This document shows, piece by piece, positions 22,978 through 35,347 of a DNA stretch of 64,000 nucleotides (the first letter of the stretch is position 1; every line of letters begins with the position of its first letter). The position numbers and the translations under genes are program-made. The notes beneath the pieces were generated by a model. The model saw only the letters and a program-made list of their open reading frames with translations. It did no database searches and had not been told where the DNA came from. This stretch comes from Hippopus hippopus (taxonomy: Eukaryota; Mollusca; Bivalvia; Cardiida; Cardiidae): positions 38,193,650 through 38,257,649 of the forward strand of contig OX328098.1 in NCBI GenBank assembly GCA_946811185.2, written 5' to 3'.

Positions 22978-23592
22978 TTAATCCTTTACCACAACATTCC
23001 GAGATTTAACGACCCTGAGAATAAAAGCTTTGGAAAAGATTGCGGGAAAACGAGAAAATGCTGGCAAGCAGCATTTTCTCTCTTTCCCTAGAATTTTTTG
23101 TTCACGATTGTAGACAAACCACATCAATTGAACCACATTTGATACGTCGTCTGCAAATGTTTTGAATTTGGACAAGTCTATATTTTTTCTTCTGGCACGG
23201 AGTGAAAAGGGTGTTGGGTAAATTGATTTAATGTTTATTGTAAAAGATGATACATACTGCAAAATGGTGTTTATTACATCTTTTGCTTGATTTCCTGGCA
23301 ATATCATTATTCATCAGGACTGTAATCAAGATTCATGTCAAGGAGTGACAGGGGTTACGGTAGTTATCAATTAAGTTCGGTTAACCCTTTACCACAAGCC
23401 ATAGTGTTAACTACCCCTAGGAAAAAAAAAAGATCTTGAAAACATTGAAGGAAAAGGAGAAAATGCTAGTAAACACAATGCTTTCTACCTTTTCAAAGAC
23501 AGCGATCATCCCTTGAACCACATTAAATATGTCGTCTGCAAATGCTTTTAACTTGGACAAGTCTATTATTTTCTCGTACGTAAAAGTTTAAA
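22978..23592. repeat. Two palindromic MITE copies
   Basis: 22978-23225 opens with TTAATCCTTTACCACAACAT and 23382-23592 opens with TTAACCCTTTACCACAAGCC. Both carry the core and the CGTCTGCAAATG...GGACAAGTCTA right half. The second core is eroded. Confidence 0.7.
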
Positions 23593-24342
23593 GGGTAAAT
23601 TGATTTGAGGTTAAGTGTAAAAAAAAATTGGATAGAGATACTACAGACTAGTGTTTATCATACGTTTACCTGACTTTCGTAGCTTACACCTGTCTCCATC
23701 TATCACAGAAAAATACAAAAGAAACCTAACCAATATAAAAAGTTCAGGGGGGGGAAAATGGAACATTTAAATTGTGAAAATGAAAAAAAAAGATAATGAA
23801 GAATTATAAGGTTATATGTGTGTCTTTTTTATGCAACTTTAGCGGATAATAAATGACAATAATTAAACACGCTTATGATCATTATGTACGGCAAAAATTC
23901 TATAAAAAATAAAGATCGCCATGACGGTTTAAAAAATAATTCTATCCGTTGAGACAATTCACTAAAAATACGATAAAATTACGTGGACCGAATTTTCTCA
24001 ACCTTCGGGCCGAATCTGGCTTCTCGACTTCGGGGCCGAATCTTCTCTAATCTTTAACCAATCGTGGTAATTTTTATTGCTTATCAGTTTCTTAACTGAA
24101 GTGACAACTTACGTTAATTTTCCCTATGATCGATGCATTCTACGATATGTCAATTTAGATATATGGATATGGAGAAACGGTCTATATAGTATGTATGGAC
24201 AAGCTGAAAGATATCGCCCTTGAAGTTGAAAATCCATGTAAAAGGGTTTGTTAACTAAAATCAGAGGCATGCTGTTCACAGAGAGAGAGATTTGTGCAAT
24301 CAGAATTACCCTGGACATAGCCATACTGCAAATTTCAATATA

Positions 24343-25876
24343 TATTGAACCAAAAAAGGAACTTCCCCTGTGTTTAAGTGCAGATATACACAAATATGAA
24401 AATCAGGATTAAACCAGATTTATATGCATTGAAAGAGTATTTTATTGCAACTTTGTGTGAAAAAAATTATTGCTGAGGGTTTATCCAAAAGTAGTGAAAT
24501 GGTAATTAAAATGCGGAAGGGGTCGCTCACCAAAATCACAAATTAATACCGGGTATGAACACCTTCAGCATGAAGGACTGCCTGGCATCGTTGGCGCATA
24601 GAACGGATAAGTGTATTGATTTCGGCTTGTGGAATGTTGTTCCATTCCTGAATTAAGGCTTGTCTTAGCTGAATGACGTTTGACGGTGGAATTGGGCGAC
24701 GTCTAACTCGCTGGTCCAAATTATCCCAAAGGTGTTCAATGGGATTCAGATCAGGGCTTTTGGCAGGCCAGTCATTAATAAATGCAATGTTATTCGCCCT
24801 GAGGAAATTCACATTGTCCCTAATTGTATGGCTTGTGGCATTATCATGCTGAAAAAGAGTGATATTGGCATTATTTTGAAACAGTGGGATAACGTGCCTC
24901 GCAAGAATTTCATCTCGGTAGCGTTGGGCATTCAAATTCCCTTCGATAACAACAAGATTAGTGCGAAAGCCATGTGCAATGCCCGCCCAGTCCAAGACAG
25001 AACCCCCACCCCCAAAACGATCTCGTTCAAGTACGCAACAGTCAGCATAACGTTCATTTTTCCAACGGTATACTCGAACCCTGGCATCACCTCGATGAAT
25101 GGAAAACCTCGACTTGTCAGAGAAAAGAGCGCTATTCAATTGTTGTCTAAGCCAGCATTGGTGTGTACGTGCCCAATTAACACGATTTACACGGTGACGT
25201 CGCGTCAAAACACAACCAACATATGGACGACGTGCATGTAGCCCACCCTCACGCAAGCGATTGCGCACAGTTTGGGCAGATATATGGTTGTTATGTGTAC
25301 CAGGGGTGTTAGCAGCAGTGGCTGTGGCAGTTTGGAAGCAATTGCGAAGGTGGGTGTTCCGAATATAGCGGTCTTGGCCGCGCGTCGTGACGCGAGGACG
25401 TCCACTACGTGGTCGATCTTCCGTACGCCCTGTTGCTTGAAAACGTTGCCTAAGGTGTCGAATAGCACAAGTAGAACATCCAATATTCATAGCAACTGCA
25501 TTCATCATCATACCAGCATTAAGCATGCCAATGGCACGTTCACGTAAATTTTGCGGAATTCTAGGCATATCAAAAATAAAGAAAACTAAAAAGAATTTAA
25601 CTTTTTTCAAAGTCTTTTTCTTATTGACATGAAAGTCTATAAAATTAGACTGAAAGGTTTAAAAAAATATACACGAATTATACTGGTCCGTGCATGCATG
25701 TGAAAATCACTTTCAGCGGGTTTCTTCTGCAAAATGCTTTCAATCGAGTTAAAATTTGTTTTATCGGACACATAATCGTTTGCCCGAATATAAGTAGGTC
25801 ATCTGATATTTTGATTTTTTTTAATAACATTGCATTTGCACTTAAACACAGGGGAAGTTTCTTTTTTGGTTCAGTG
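24343..25876 (-). mobile_element. Complete Tc1-type transposon
   Basis: 40-bp inverted ends (24343-24382 and 25837-25876) with about three mismatches share TGAACCAAAAAA and CCCCTGTGTTTAAGTGCA. TA dinucleotides flank both (24341-24342, 25877-25878). The element is 1534 bp and encloses one uninterrupted transposase gene. Matching ends plus an open frame suggest recent insertion. Confidence 0.85.
24543..25568 (-). CDS. Tc1/mariner-superfamily transposase, apparently intact
   Basis: The call is 341 residues from ATG 25568 (MPRIPQNLRERAIGML), the start that fits the family; an upstream in-frame ATG at 25610 would add 14 hydrophobic residues. The N-terminus has a helix-turn-helix region and the GRPR-type hook (RPRSGRPRVTT). 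The catalytic triad is visible as FSDKSRF, LFQHDNATSH and SPDLNPIEHLWD. By my count 35 residues separate the second Asp from the Glu, against 34 in classical Tc1. The enzyme would cut and paste the element at TA sites by binding its inverted ends. No frameshift or stop is seen. Confidence 0.88.
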   Translation of the reverse strand: MPRIPQNLRERAIGMLNAGMMMNAVAMNIGCSTCAIRHLRQRFQATGRTEDRPRSGRPRVTTRGQDRYIRNTHLRNCFQTATATAANTPGTHNNHISAQTVRNRLREGGLHARRPYVGCVLTRRHRVNRVNWARTHQCWLRQQLNSALFSDKSRFSIHRGDARVRVYRWKNERYADCCVLERDRFGGGGSVLDWAGIAHGFRTNLVVIEGNLNAQRYRDEILARHVIPLFQNNANITLFQHDNATSHTIRDNVNFLRANNIAFINDWPAKSPDLNPIEHLWDNLDQRVRRRPIPPSNVIQLRQALIQEWNNIPQAEINTLIRSMRQRCQAVLHAEGVHTRY

Positions 25877-26819
25877 TATATGTTAACAACAAAACATTTT
25901 GTCTAATTCTCTAGTTAGGGTGGTATCGTATTGACCTAAGATACATTCTATTGTAAATAAAAAAACCTACATGTGAGTTACTTCAAATCGCTCACTGTTA
26001 AAAGGGATGTTTGTCTGTCTACGAAGGGAGCTATGAGAGATTTTAAATACATCATGGAAAAAGGACCAAATGCTGGTAACTGGCATTTCTCACATTATAT
26101 GTTTTTTTTTTTTTGTACTCTTTAATGCAGTCATCATCGTTTGATCTTTACAAATGTCAGTAACTGAATTGCTATAATTCTATTCCATTGACCTCTCATA
26201 CATGTACGTATATTCTACATCTAATTCATGAATAATTCACGACTTGGCGACAGAAAGCGTTACTATGTCAAGTCAGTTTTAAGTCAACGTTTTCTCTGTT
26301 CAAATACTCGCCTTTTTCTCTCTTAAGAATTAAGGTGTAAATCTTTAATGTTTGAGAAGTCGTTTTTTGAACAATTTTTGTCGATCCTTAATTTCAGTAT
26401 TTAAAAAAAAACAATTCTTGTCTCAAATCTCAAAGTAATGGGACTCGGACGAGATCTCTCCGCCATTATGGATTTGTAATCAATGAATTTCGGAAGCTGG
26501 GTCAAGGAATTGGTCTTTTATTATGTGAATCTGTCCACATTTTGAAAGTTTTCATTCTCGTGCAGCCATGAGTTGGGGAATAGATTTGTGGGTAAGTCCA
26601 TTTGTAACAAGTTTTTATCGCCTTAATTGTGTAAAGCCGTTTATTTACAAAATAAACTTCTGGAACCGGAAACAGGAAGGGAACAATTTGACAATTTACC
26701 AGGTTAAATGAGTCATGTCATAATCATTGTGAATGACAGTATTCGGTCCACAATATTCTAGCTTTGTGTCAGCAGCAACCGTAGACAACAAAGCAAATGA
26801 GATTCAGGTGAAGATATGT

Positions 26820-27720
26820 AATTTAATTGGTGTAGAAAACATTGTGGACAAATGAGAAATGATGGTGGTTACTATTCCCGATTCGGGGTCAAGCTCCGAT
26901 GTTATTTTTGTGATTGTTTCTCCGCTAGACTCCCGCAGCAGCCTTCTTTAAAAGTATCTGGAATGAAAACATTTTTACCGGCATCTTTTCAAACGGCTCT
27001 ATGCGACAAAATTTCCAATGACAGCTAATAAAATGGGCATGGATTGTTAGATAAATGATTAATCTTTACAAAAAAACTGATGTTAGTTAATATCTAAATC
27101 TTACCTTCGTGCAAATCTGTACTTTTCAACGTAAATAACCGTTGACCTACTTCACCAGAAATCAAAACATGGTGATACCATCAATGCGCATGTCTTGGCA
27201 GAAATCGCAGTATCTCTGACACGCTACAGGACGGTTCATTTGGGAATTCCACTGTTGACAAAGGCACTTTATACGAAAATGGTTGTTAGGGTTAGAGAAC
27301 CAGACTGTACAAAATTCAAATTCCATTGTCTGTTTAACAGAAGTCGCCATGTAAGTTGTTTACAAATTTCACTGGATTTATTTATGTTGGGGAAAAAAGG
27401 TAAATTTCCATTGATTTAATTGGTATTTTGCAGCACAGCTTGTGTGATAATAAAGATTAATCATTTATCTAACAATCCATGCCCATTTTATTAGCTGTCA
27501 TTGGAAATTTTGTCGCATAGAGCCGTTTGAAAAGATGCCGGTAAAATCGTATTCATTCCAGATAATTTTAAAGAAGGCTGCTGCGGGAGTCTAGCGGAGA
27601 AACAATCACAAAAATAACATCGGAGCTAGACCCCAAATCTGGAGTAGGTGGTTACCAGCAGTTTATTGACCCATTGTGGTTTCAAGGGCTTCCTAACAAG
27701 GATGTGAAAACCTTTGAATG
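26820..27720. repeat. Palindromic MITE split by a Mutator-like insertion
   Basis: The left core half (GAAAACATTGTGGACAAATG) is at about 26834-26872 and the right half (GTTACCAGCAG then CATTGTGGTTTC) at 27651-27695. They adjoin perfectly once 26873-27646 plus one TSD copy is removed. 25880-26820 shows only a MITE scrap near 26040-26100. Confidence 0.7.
26873..27646. mobile_element. Mutator-like foldback element, 9-bp TSD
   Basis: Inverted arms of about 195 bp (26873-27067 and 27451-27646) are nearly identical. The 9-bp direct repeat GGTGGTTAC flanks it exactly (26864-26872, 27647-27655). Long TIRs with 9-bp TSDs are the hallmark of Mutator elements. The 380 bp between the arms is non-repetitive here and includes a 62-codon minus-strand ORF (27162-27350). 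It could be captured host sequence, but that is speculative. Confidence 0.8.
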
Positions 27721-28536
27721 TTTCATAAAGGTTTTGGCATCATTATGGTAATTTTCATTATGAAAAAGTGAGTCTGGTTTGGTGTTGTACATGCAACACC
27801 TTGATTACCAAGCAATTTCTCTACTACTGAGCTACCGGGACTGCTCAGCATACTGGCTGGTCACTGATTTTCACTTCTTTCAATTGGACTTAGCCTTGTC
27901 ACAAAACTGAAATAATGTTTTAGAGTCTTATTTAGTCATTAATAAAATGTAAAGAATATAAGAATTGCTAACAGTAACTAAGTAAATGAAATTGACAGTT
28001 TCTCCAAAAAAAAAAAAGCCCTAAACTTGTCAGTTTTAATGCTGTCCTTAAGGTGTAGTCTGAGGATCTGCTGTAGCAACAGAAGGTATGTTCTGGAAAA
28101 AAATCCCTTTGCAGATTTGCATGACATGCACCTGCCTGGGGAAGAGGTTTATCCTTTACTAAATAACCTGTAGGTTAATTTTGAAAGAACTTGAGGCAAG
28201 AGACTTTGGAAAAGTTTATACATACTTATTTTCCATTGGTTGAGAAACAAGTTATTGCAACTTATATTACTGTCTGGATTCTGTTTCTTTGAAACAAACA
28301 TCTGTAGCTGTCCCATTTATCTGGGCCAATGAACAGTCACAAAGTAGTACAGATAACTTTACCGAAAGACCAGTGTGTGCTGTGCTTTTTTCAGCTGGAG
28401 TTTTTTGCACGTAATGGTAACAGAAGTTGGGGGTAACAAATATGGGGGTTCAAATCTAAACAACATGATCACTCTTTAGTATCGATGTCAATCACAGCTT
28501 GCTGATAGTTGAAATGTTTTCAAATAATATACAGAT

Positions 28537-30352
28537 CAGTGTTCCAGCTAGCGGGGAATAGAAGGGCGCGGCGCCCTGCCCCTTCTTTTAGACGCCCTGC
28601 CCTTTTTCTGGAAACCCTGCCGTATAATAGCGCCCTGGATTGCCCCATGTTCAGTATTGTAACCTCTAATCTAAACTATGCCAGGAGTCTGTTTAAGACA
28701 TCATGGATATCCGCCTCCGAATATACAATCCAATTAACAGCGTGTTACAAATCCCCTCCAGGCAGCGAAGAGTGAAAAGATCGACCCCGACTGTATATTA
28801 CAAGTCCGTCAGAGTACACAATTGCTGAGAACAATAGAGGCAATTTATATCCATCATTGTCTTTTATGTTCTATTTAAACGATTTATCGTATCTTTACGA
28901 TAGGTTTTCTTATTCAACAATATTGGGGGCTGGCTCCGAGGACTAGTTTTCTTTTTTAAGTTTGTTATGAATCACGATTTATCGTTAATGTCGAAGATCT
29001 TGCTTTATTTGCCGTATCAAGTTACATGTTCAGAGTTGAATCTAAGGTGCATGATTTGTAAAATTAACCTTTATGTAATGTTTTCTGTTCATAAACAAAT
29101 TATTATTTTTTTTTCTTAGATTTACTCCTGGTTTCAATATTAACTGATAAAGTTACGTTAATAATCGGGCAGGATTGATGAGTCAGCAAATTAATCTATC
29201 GTAAGTCGGAAAGTGGCGCATTCCTAAAGTGGGCGGAGAATAATACCACAGCATGTTGTTGACTTATATTTTGTAGAATGTTTGTCAAAATGTCCATAAA
29301 TACCTTCCAAATATTAAAATACATGGAAAATGGACCGATGCAAAAAAACACGGAAACCCATGACAGAACAAATGTCAACTTCACATCAACCTGATCACAG
29401 ACATTTCAAACTGTCTTTCCAGCTTGAATAATGTATTTCAAAAGGAGATCTGCTTATTCACTGCATTAAACATACAGTAGAAGCTAAAATCTCCCCTTTA
29501 TTTTTTATAATAAAAGGATCTGGCAAATTCCATTTAGAGGGGGGGGGGGGTTGGAGTCTTGCCTTACCACACGGGCATGTAGAAACAATTTTAATGAAAG
29601 GAAGAATGCAACATTTATGTAACATTTAACAACATTTATCCACGATGTTGAATTGTTGAATGGCATGTAAAGTAATAATTTACTCTGTGAAGGCCTGTTT
29701 TTTCCTCATTTCACCAACCTGTACAGATTTGAACCCCTTTAAATTGAATAATTAAGTATCAGAAAAATGACACAGTTACATTGCAGTAAAAGAAAGTAAG
29801 AAAGTGTTGAAAGTTTGTATTTGTTAGTATTTTGTAGCTTGCTTGTCTTGCAAAGTACTGTTAAAAATGAAGACATGAATTGTATTGGTATCAAGTCTAT
29901 AGTTGAATGGCATGAGGCTATAGGAAACACTGTGTGAAAAGGAGAAGATGCTGGTAACTCCTTCTGTTCATCAATAGCTTTCTAATTTGCCAAGTCTGTT
30001 ATCTGGTAAAGAGTTAATGAGGATTATTTAATGAACTACATTTACTTGTATTGCTCCTGGACTTAGCTAAACTACTCATACTGAAAAATAGTTTTCTTTT
30101 TAAGATGAAGCTGGAAGATCCATTTAGCCAATATATAAGAATTATTTCTGGTGTGAAAATCCTTAATTTTACGCAAGACATTGCAGAAGAAACTGTCAAT
30201 AGGGTTATAAAAAAAATTCTTATCCCCCCTTCCCCCGTGAGACAGAGACACCCTCTCCCACTCTTACGTTCCCCTGCCCCGGCGCTTTACGCCTCAAAGT
30301 GCCCTTCTGAGCAGCAGCACCCTGCCCTTTTTTTTCCCTGGCTGGAGCACTG
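28537..30352. mobile_element. hAT-like element with 5-bp TSD and GCCCTGCC-rich ends
   Basis: The ends CAGTGTTCCAGCTAGC and GGCTGGAGCACTG are inverted and flanked by the exact direct repeat CAGAT (28532-28536, 30353-30357). Both subterminal regions are rich in GCCCTGCCC. The interior holds a fragment shared with the element at 5300 (29335-29580) and a MITE fragment (29911-30017). It encodes no transposase. 27720-28530 shows nothing recognisable. Confidence 0.7.
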
Positions 30353-31200
30353 CAGATACAAGTTCTCAAAGATAAAAGATTATTAGCTTTTGAAAACAAT
30401 GGGGGGAAAAGGAAATATGCTTGGAATAATAAGTTTATCCTTTTCCTACAATGCCCGATTCCACGGAAGGTTCGATGTTTATTACAAAAACCAAAGACAG
30501 AAGATAACTGATCATGCATCGTTAGTAAAAATAACACTGGTCATCCGCAACATTTTGGATAGGATGCAATTTCAAATGAAATGATTCAGAAATGATCCCG
30601 TCCAGCAAACTGGTACCTGTTACATGTCGCGTTACCATCGGATAGTTAATACAACGACGGATAGCAGTTATTCTTTTTTTTTTTTTTGGATTCGGAAAAC
30701 CCGTCCTAGAGAAGTAATTGTAAACATTTCGCTGAAGGAAATTTCTAAAATTTGACTGTTTAAATTTTCAATGGTGCAAGTTTTTGTATGTTAGAGTACG
30801 TATAAGAGGAACTGAATGTACGCGATATTTTTATTTTAAACTTGAATCACATACATTCATACATGATCGCACTCACTGCAAAGACAATTTTAATTTTTGA
30901 CTGGTCGCCTCTGGGTACAGAGACGATCATGAAAAAAATAGTTGAAATCTACACACAGATTCTGTACGCATGTTTGAACTCTCCTAATTTAACAAATAGT
31001 AGGGGTGACTATTGTAGCCAAAAATGTTATCACGATAGTATCGTGATAGTAAAATCCCTATTGCGATACTATCGTGATAGTCCTTAAACTATCGCAATAC
31101 TATCACAATAGTTTTTTTTTAGCTCTACTGGCTGAAAGCCAGCAAAGAGTATGTCATGGCGGGGTTTCCGTCGTCTGTCTGTCCGTCTGTTAGTCTTTTT

Positions 31201-33005
31201 AGCTCACCTGAGCATGAAGTGCTCAGGATGAGCTATTGTGATCACTCACCGTCCGTCGGCGTCCGTCGTCCGTCCGTTCACATTTCTTTGTTTACACTCT
31301 AGCATCTACAATTTTTAACCAATCAGCACCAAACTTGGTCAAAATATATATGACCACAAGATCTTGGATGAGTTCGATAATGGGTCTAATCGGACCAGGA
31401 CAACTGGACTTATTTGCCCTTGAATTAGAAAAATTGCTATATTTGACTTTGTTTACACTCTAGCATCTACAAATATCAACCAATCAGCACCAAACTTGGT
31501 CAAAATATATATGACCATAAGATCTCGAATGAGTTCGATTATGGGTCTAATCGGACCAGAACAACTGGAGTTATTTGCCCTTGAATTAGAAAAATTGCTA
31601 TATTTGACTTTGTTTACACTCTAGCATCTACAATTTTTAACCAATCAGCACCAAACTTGGTCAAAATATATATGACAATAAGATCTCGGATGAGTTCGAT
31701 AATGGATCTAATCGGACCAGAACAACTGGAGTTACTTGCCCTTGAATTAGAAAAATTGCTATATTTTTTGACTTTGTTTACACTCTAGCATCTACAATTA
31801 TTCACCAATCAGCACCAAACTTGGTCAAAATATATATGACCATAAGATCTCGGATGAGTTCGATAATAGGTCTAATCGGACCAGAACAACTAGAGTTATT
31901 TGCCCTTGAATTAGAAAAATTGCTATATTTGACTTTGTTTACACTCTAGCATCTACAAATATCAACCAATCAGCACCAAACTTGGTCAAAATATATATGA
32001 CCATAAGATCTTTGATGAGTTTGGATAATGGGACCAGAACGACTGGAGTTATTTGCCCTTGAATTAGAAAGTTCTTTAGAATATTTCTTTGTCCGGAGCA
32101 TAACTTTGTCATCTCCAGTTTGATTGACTTGAAACTTGGCATTTGTGTTTGTTGCAATAATACAGAGTGCAGTGTGAAAGAACCATAACTCTACCTCTTA
32201 TTGTCTATGAGTTTTTTCCCTTTGACCGTCGTTTTTACAGCATTTTCTGCTTGTCCGTAATATAACTTTGTCATCTCTAGCCTGAACATCTTCAAATTTG
32301 GTATGCATGATTGTAGAAAAATTACGGAGTGCAGTGCACAAGAACCGTAACTCTTCCTAGCATGAATTTTGAGTTATTCCCCCTTTGACCTTCATTTTTA
32401 TAGCATTTCTTGCTTGTCCGGAGCAAAACTTTGTGATCTTAAGTAAGAATGACTTGAAATATGGTATGCTTATTCGTTGCAATATTTGGAAGTGCAGTGC
32501 ACAAGAATTGTAACTCTACCTTGTGCTGTCTTTGAGTTATATCCCTTTGATCATCATTTTTTCAGCATTTAGTGCTTGTTTGGAATATAACTTTGTCATC
32601 TCAAGTCAGAACGACTTCAAACTTGGTATGCATGTTTGTTGCAATATTACTGAGTACTGTGTGCAAGAACAATAACTCTACCTAGCCTGGATTTTGAGTA
32701 ATTCCACTTTGATCTTCAGTTTTACAGTATTTCTTGCTTTTCTAGAATGGAACTTTGAATTATCAAGTCAAAGTGACTTGAAACTTGGTAAACATGTTTG
32801 TTGCATTACCTGCCCTTTGCAATTATTATACCTCCTCTACAACAGTGGGACGGGCAGTGGGACGGGCATATCTTACGACAATTTGCCGCTCTTCTTTCAT
32901 TATCATATGGCCTTGAACCTTGATATTTGGTATTTATCTTCATTGTAGACCTTTACTGCTTAGTACTCAGGTGAGCGATATAGGACCGTCATGGTCCTCT
33001 TGTTC
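31201..33005. mobile_element. Hairpin-ended tandem-array element B
   Basis: The left end is the hairpin GCTCACCTGAGC-loop-GCTCAGGATGAGC followed by CGTCCGTCGGCGTCCGTCG. The right end is CTCAGGTGAGCGAT followed by the hairpin AGGACCGTCATGGTCCT. It is in reverse orientation to elements A and C. The array has about five units of about 160 bp keyed by TTTACACTCTAGCATCTAC (31292-31938), then about five of a second unit keyed by GCTTGTCCGGAGCA. There is no ORF. Confidence 0.7.
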
Positions 33006-34104
33006 TTGTGTAGCGATAAAGTCTACATTTGTTGTCAGATTTTCATGAAACTTGCACAGTTTGTTTATCTCATCAATAGCTTCAACCCTATTGATTTTGA
33101 AAAAATTCCAACAAACAATATGGGAAAAGTAGCCATTTCAAGTTGAAAATTTCCATTTCTTGTTTACGCAATAAAGTCTGCAGATGTGGTCAGATATTTG
33201 TGAAACTTGCACAGTTTGTTTATCTTATCAATAGCTTCAACTCTATTGATTTTGAAAAAAATCCAACAAACAGTATGGGAAAAGTAGCCATTTCAAGTTG
33301 AAAATTTCCATTTCTTGTTTACGCGATAAAGTCTGCATTTGTGGTCAGATTTTCATGAAACCTGCACAGTTTGTTTATCTCATCAATAGCTTCAACCCTA
33401 TTGATTTTGAAAAAAAATCCAACAAACAGTATGGGAAAAGTAGCCATTTCAAGTTGAAAATTTCCATTGCTTGTTTACGCGATAAAGTCTGCATTTGTTA
33501 TCAGATTTTCATGAAACTTGCACAGTTTGTTTATCTTATCAATAGCTTCAACCCTATTGATTTTGAAAAAAATCCAACAAACAGTATAGGAAAAGTAGCC
33601 ATTTCAAGTTAAACATTTCCATTGCTTGTTTACGCGATAAAGTCTCCATTTCTTACCAGATTTTTGTGAAACTTGCACAGTTTGTTTATGTCATCAATAG
33701 CTTGAACCGTATTGATTTTCCAACAAACAGTATGGGAAAAGTAGCCATTTAAAGTTGAAAATTTCCATTTTTTGTTTAGGCAATGAAGTCCACAGTTTTG
33801 ATCCAGTTCTTTTGAAACTTTCAAAGATTATTTGGTTCATCAAGGGATTGAACTCTTTTAAAAGTGAAGAAAATCTACTGATCTGTTCAGGAAAAGCAGC
33901 CATTTGATAACTTAGTTGTCACATTTCTTCGAAATTTGCTGGGATTGTTTAATACAAGGCGTACTCAAATCCTATCAAATTTGGCTGGATTCCAAACAAT
34001 TATTTTTCAGAAATTTCACTTCATTTTTTTTTCACTCTTTGTTCAAATTCACCATGCTGTCTTACCGGGTTCAAGCCCGGTTGTAAGAAACCCCCCCCCC
34101 TTTT

Positions 34105-34111
<7 letters not shown>

Positions 34112-34146
<35 letters not shown>
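34112..34146. repeat. (GT)n microsatellite
   Basis: An uninterrupted GT dinucleotide run of roughly 17 units, preceded by a poly-C/poly-T stretch. Confidence 0.95.
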
Positions 34147-34149
<3 letters not shown>

Positions 34150-34944
34150 CTTGTCTTTTTTCATTTTGTATCATGAATTTATAATGTACGCTAGCAAAAA
34201 AGCAAAATCACTGCCAGTAGAGCGATTTCAGGCCCTCAAGGGCCTCTAGTTTTTCCAACTTTTCCTGATGTTTTTCTATAACAAAAACGACTGATTGATT
34301 GTTTTTGCTATAATTCTGCACTATTGCCTTCAGTAAAAGGGGAGCTCATTTCCCCTTTAAATGTAAAAAGGTGGAATAAATTTCATGGAGATTTATATTG
34401 TGTGGTAAAGGGTTAACATTTTTTTTTCTGTGGATTAATAATAAAGGTCACATCTATGAAAGGGTTCTATTATTCTAGTCTCCTTTCTTTGTATGAATGG
34501 CCTGTACCTTCTACTTCAACTCTTGGTCCAGTGCTATCACTTTAAGATAAGAAGACCTAACCCCCAACCTACCCCATTCTACGTTGTTTAATATTTTCAT
34601 TTCATAAATTCCCCGAAGTTTTTACCTCAATATTAGACAGAGATTTTAGCTTCCACTTATTGTTTCATATAGATATTAATGTAAACTTACTGCTAACATT
34701 CACTTTCAAAGCTGAAAAGACAGTCTGAAGTGCCTCAGATCAGATGATGTCAAATTGACATTTTGTGTCATGGGCTTTCACGTTTTTTTGCATCGATCCA
34801 TTTTTCATGTCATTTAAACTTTTAAGAACTCTTTCCTCATGATATGGCATTAATTTTTCAGTATGGGTAGCAGGGCCCCGTTTTACTAAGGCAAACAAAA
34901 TTTGCGTAAGTTTTATGTAACTATAGTATGGTGGCATATTTCTG

Positions 34945-35190
34945 CCACGAGAACTCGTGACCTGGAGGTTGCGGGTTCGATACCCGGTTGCGTCGAACTT
35001 TCTTTCAGGCGATTTTTCGCCTCTCACCTCTGATGCATGTGAGAAAAGTAGTCCGTGGCTATGGAAAGAAAGTTGTGTTAGTACTGGTGTGAGAAAACCA
35101 GGAAACACGTGAGTGCGTCACTGACCGCCATGATATGACCTAAGCTGATAAAATGGCGTTAACTCCAATACAAACCAAACCAAACTGCCA
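34945..35190 (+). repeat. tRNA-derived SINE (head truncated)
   Basis: It contains a B-box-like GGTTCGATACCCGGTTG after CTCGTGACCTGGAGGTTGC. The body has TCTCACCTCTGATGCATGTG and the tail is CCAATACAAACCAAACCAAAC. The same family occurs reversed at 37270-37400 with a fuller tRNA head. It is not a functional tRNA: no cloverleaf 3' half follows. Confidence 0.65.
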
Positions 35191-35204
35191 CGAGATACGA
35201 GATA

Positions 35205-35330
35205 ACTATCTTGATTATTTTAGAAAAGTATTGCGATAAATCAAAGTTTCCTGGAAATTTTTTCTAGATAAAATGAAAAGATAAAATTTCCAGGAAACTT
35301 TGATTTAACGCAATAGTTTTCTAAAATGAT
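35205..35330. repeat. Foldback with ~50 bp arms
   Basis: ATTTTAGAAAAGTATTGCG with TTTCCTGGAAATTTT pairs with AAAATTTCCAGGAAA and CGCAATAGTTTTCTAAAAT across a loop of about 20 nt. No coding potential. Confidence 0.75.
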
Positions 35331-35347
35331 CATGAAAGCAGTGATTC

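Larger units (their letters stand above)
21163..24043. mobile_element. Element with repeated GAAGATTCGG terminal motifs
   Basis: GAAGATTCGG-type motifs occur three times at 21167-21225, four times at about 22470-22545 in the same orientation, and three times inverted (CCGAATCTTCT) at about 23987-24041. Sequence at 21235-21385 is inversely repeated at 22320-22460. The outer pair defines a possible 2.9 kb element. Interior: a dispersed-repeat fragment (21900-22110) and two palindromic MITEs (22978-23225, 23382-23592). There is no transposase. Confidence 0.5.
31125..34256. mobile_element. Outer hairpin-ended array element, split by element B
   Basis: The ends are GCTCTACTGGCTGAAAGCC (31123) and, on the other strand, CTAGAGGCCCTTGAGGGCC then CGCTCTACTGGC (34210-34254). 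The internal array (33010-33830) repeats TTTACGCGATAAAGTCTGCA and CACAGTTTGTTTATC at about 155 bp. It is interrupted after 31200 by element B, then resumes at 33010. A GT microsatellite (34112-34146) lies near the right end. Confidence 0.65.

Noticed and set aside
24732..25547. Plus-strand ORFs of 169 and 91 codons
   Set aside because: They are antisense shadows of the Tc1 transposase gene.
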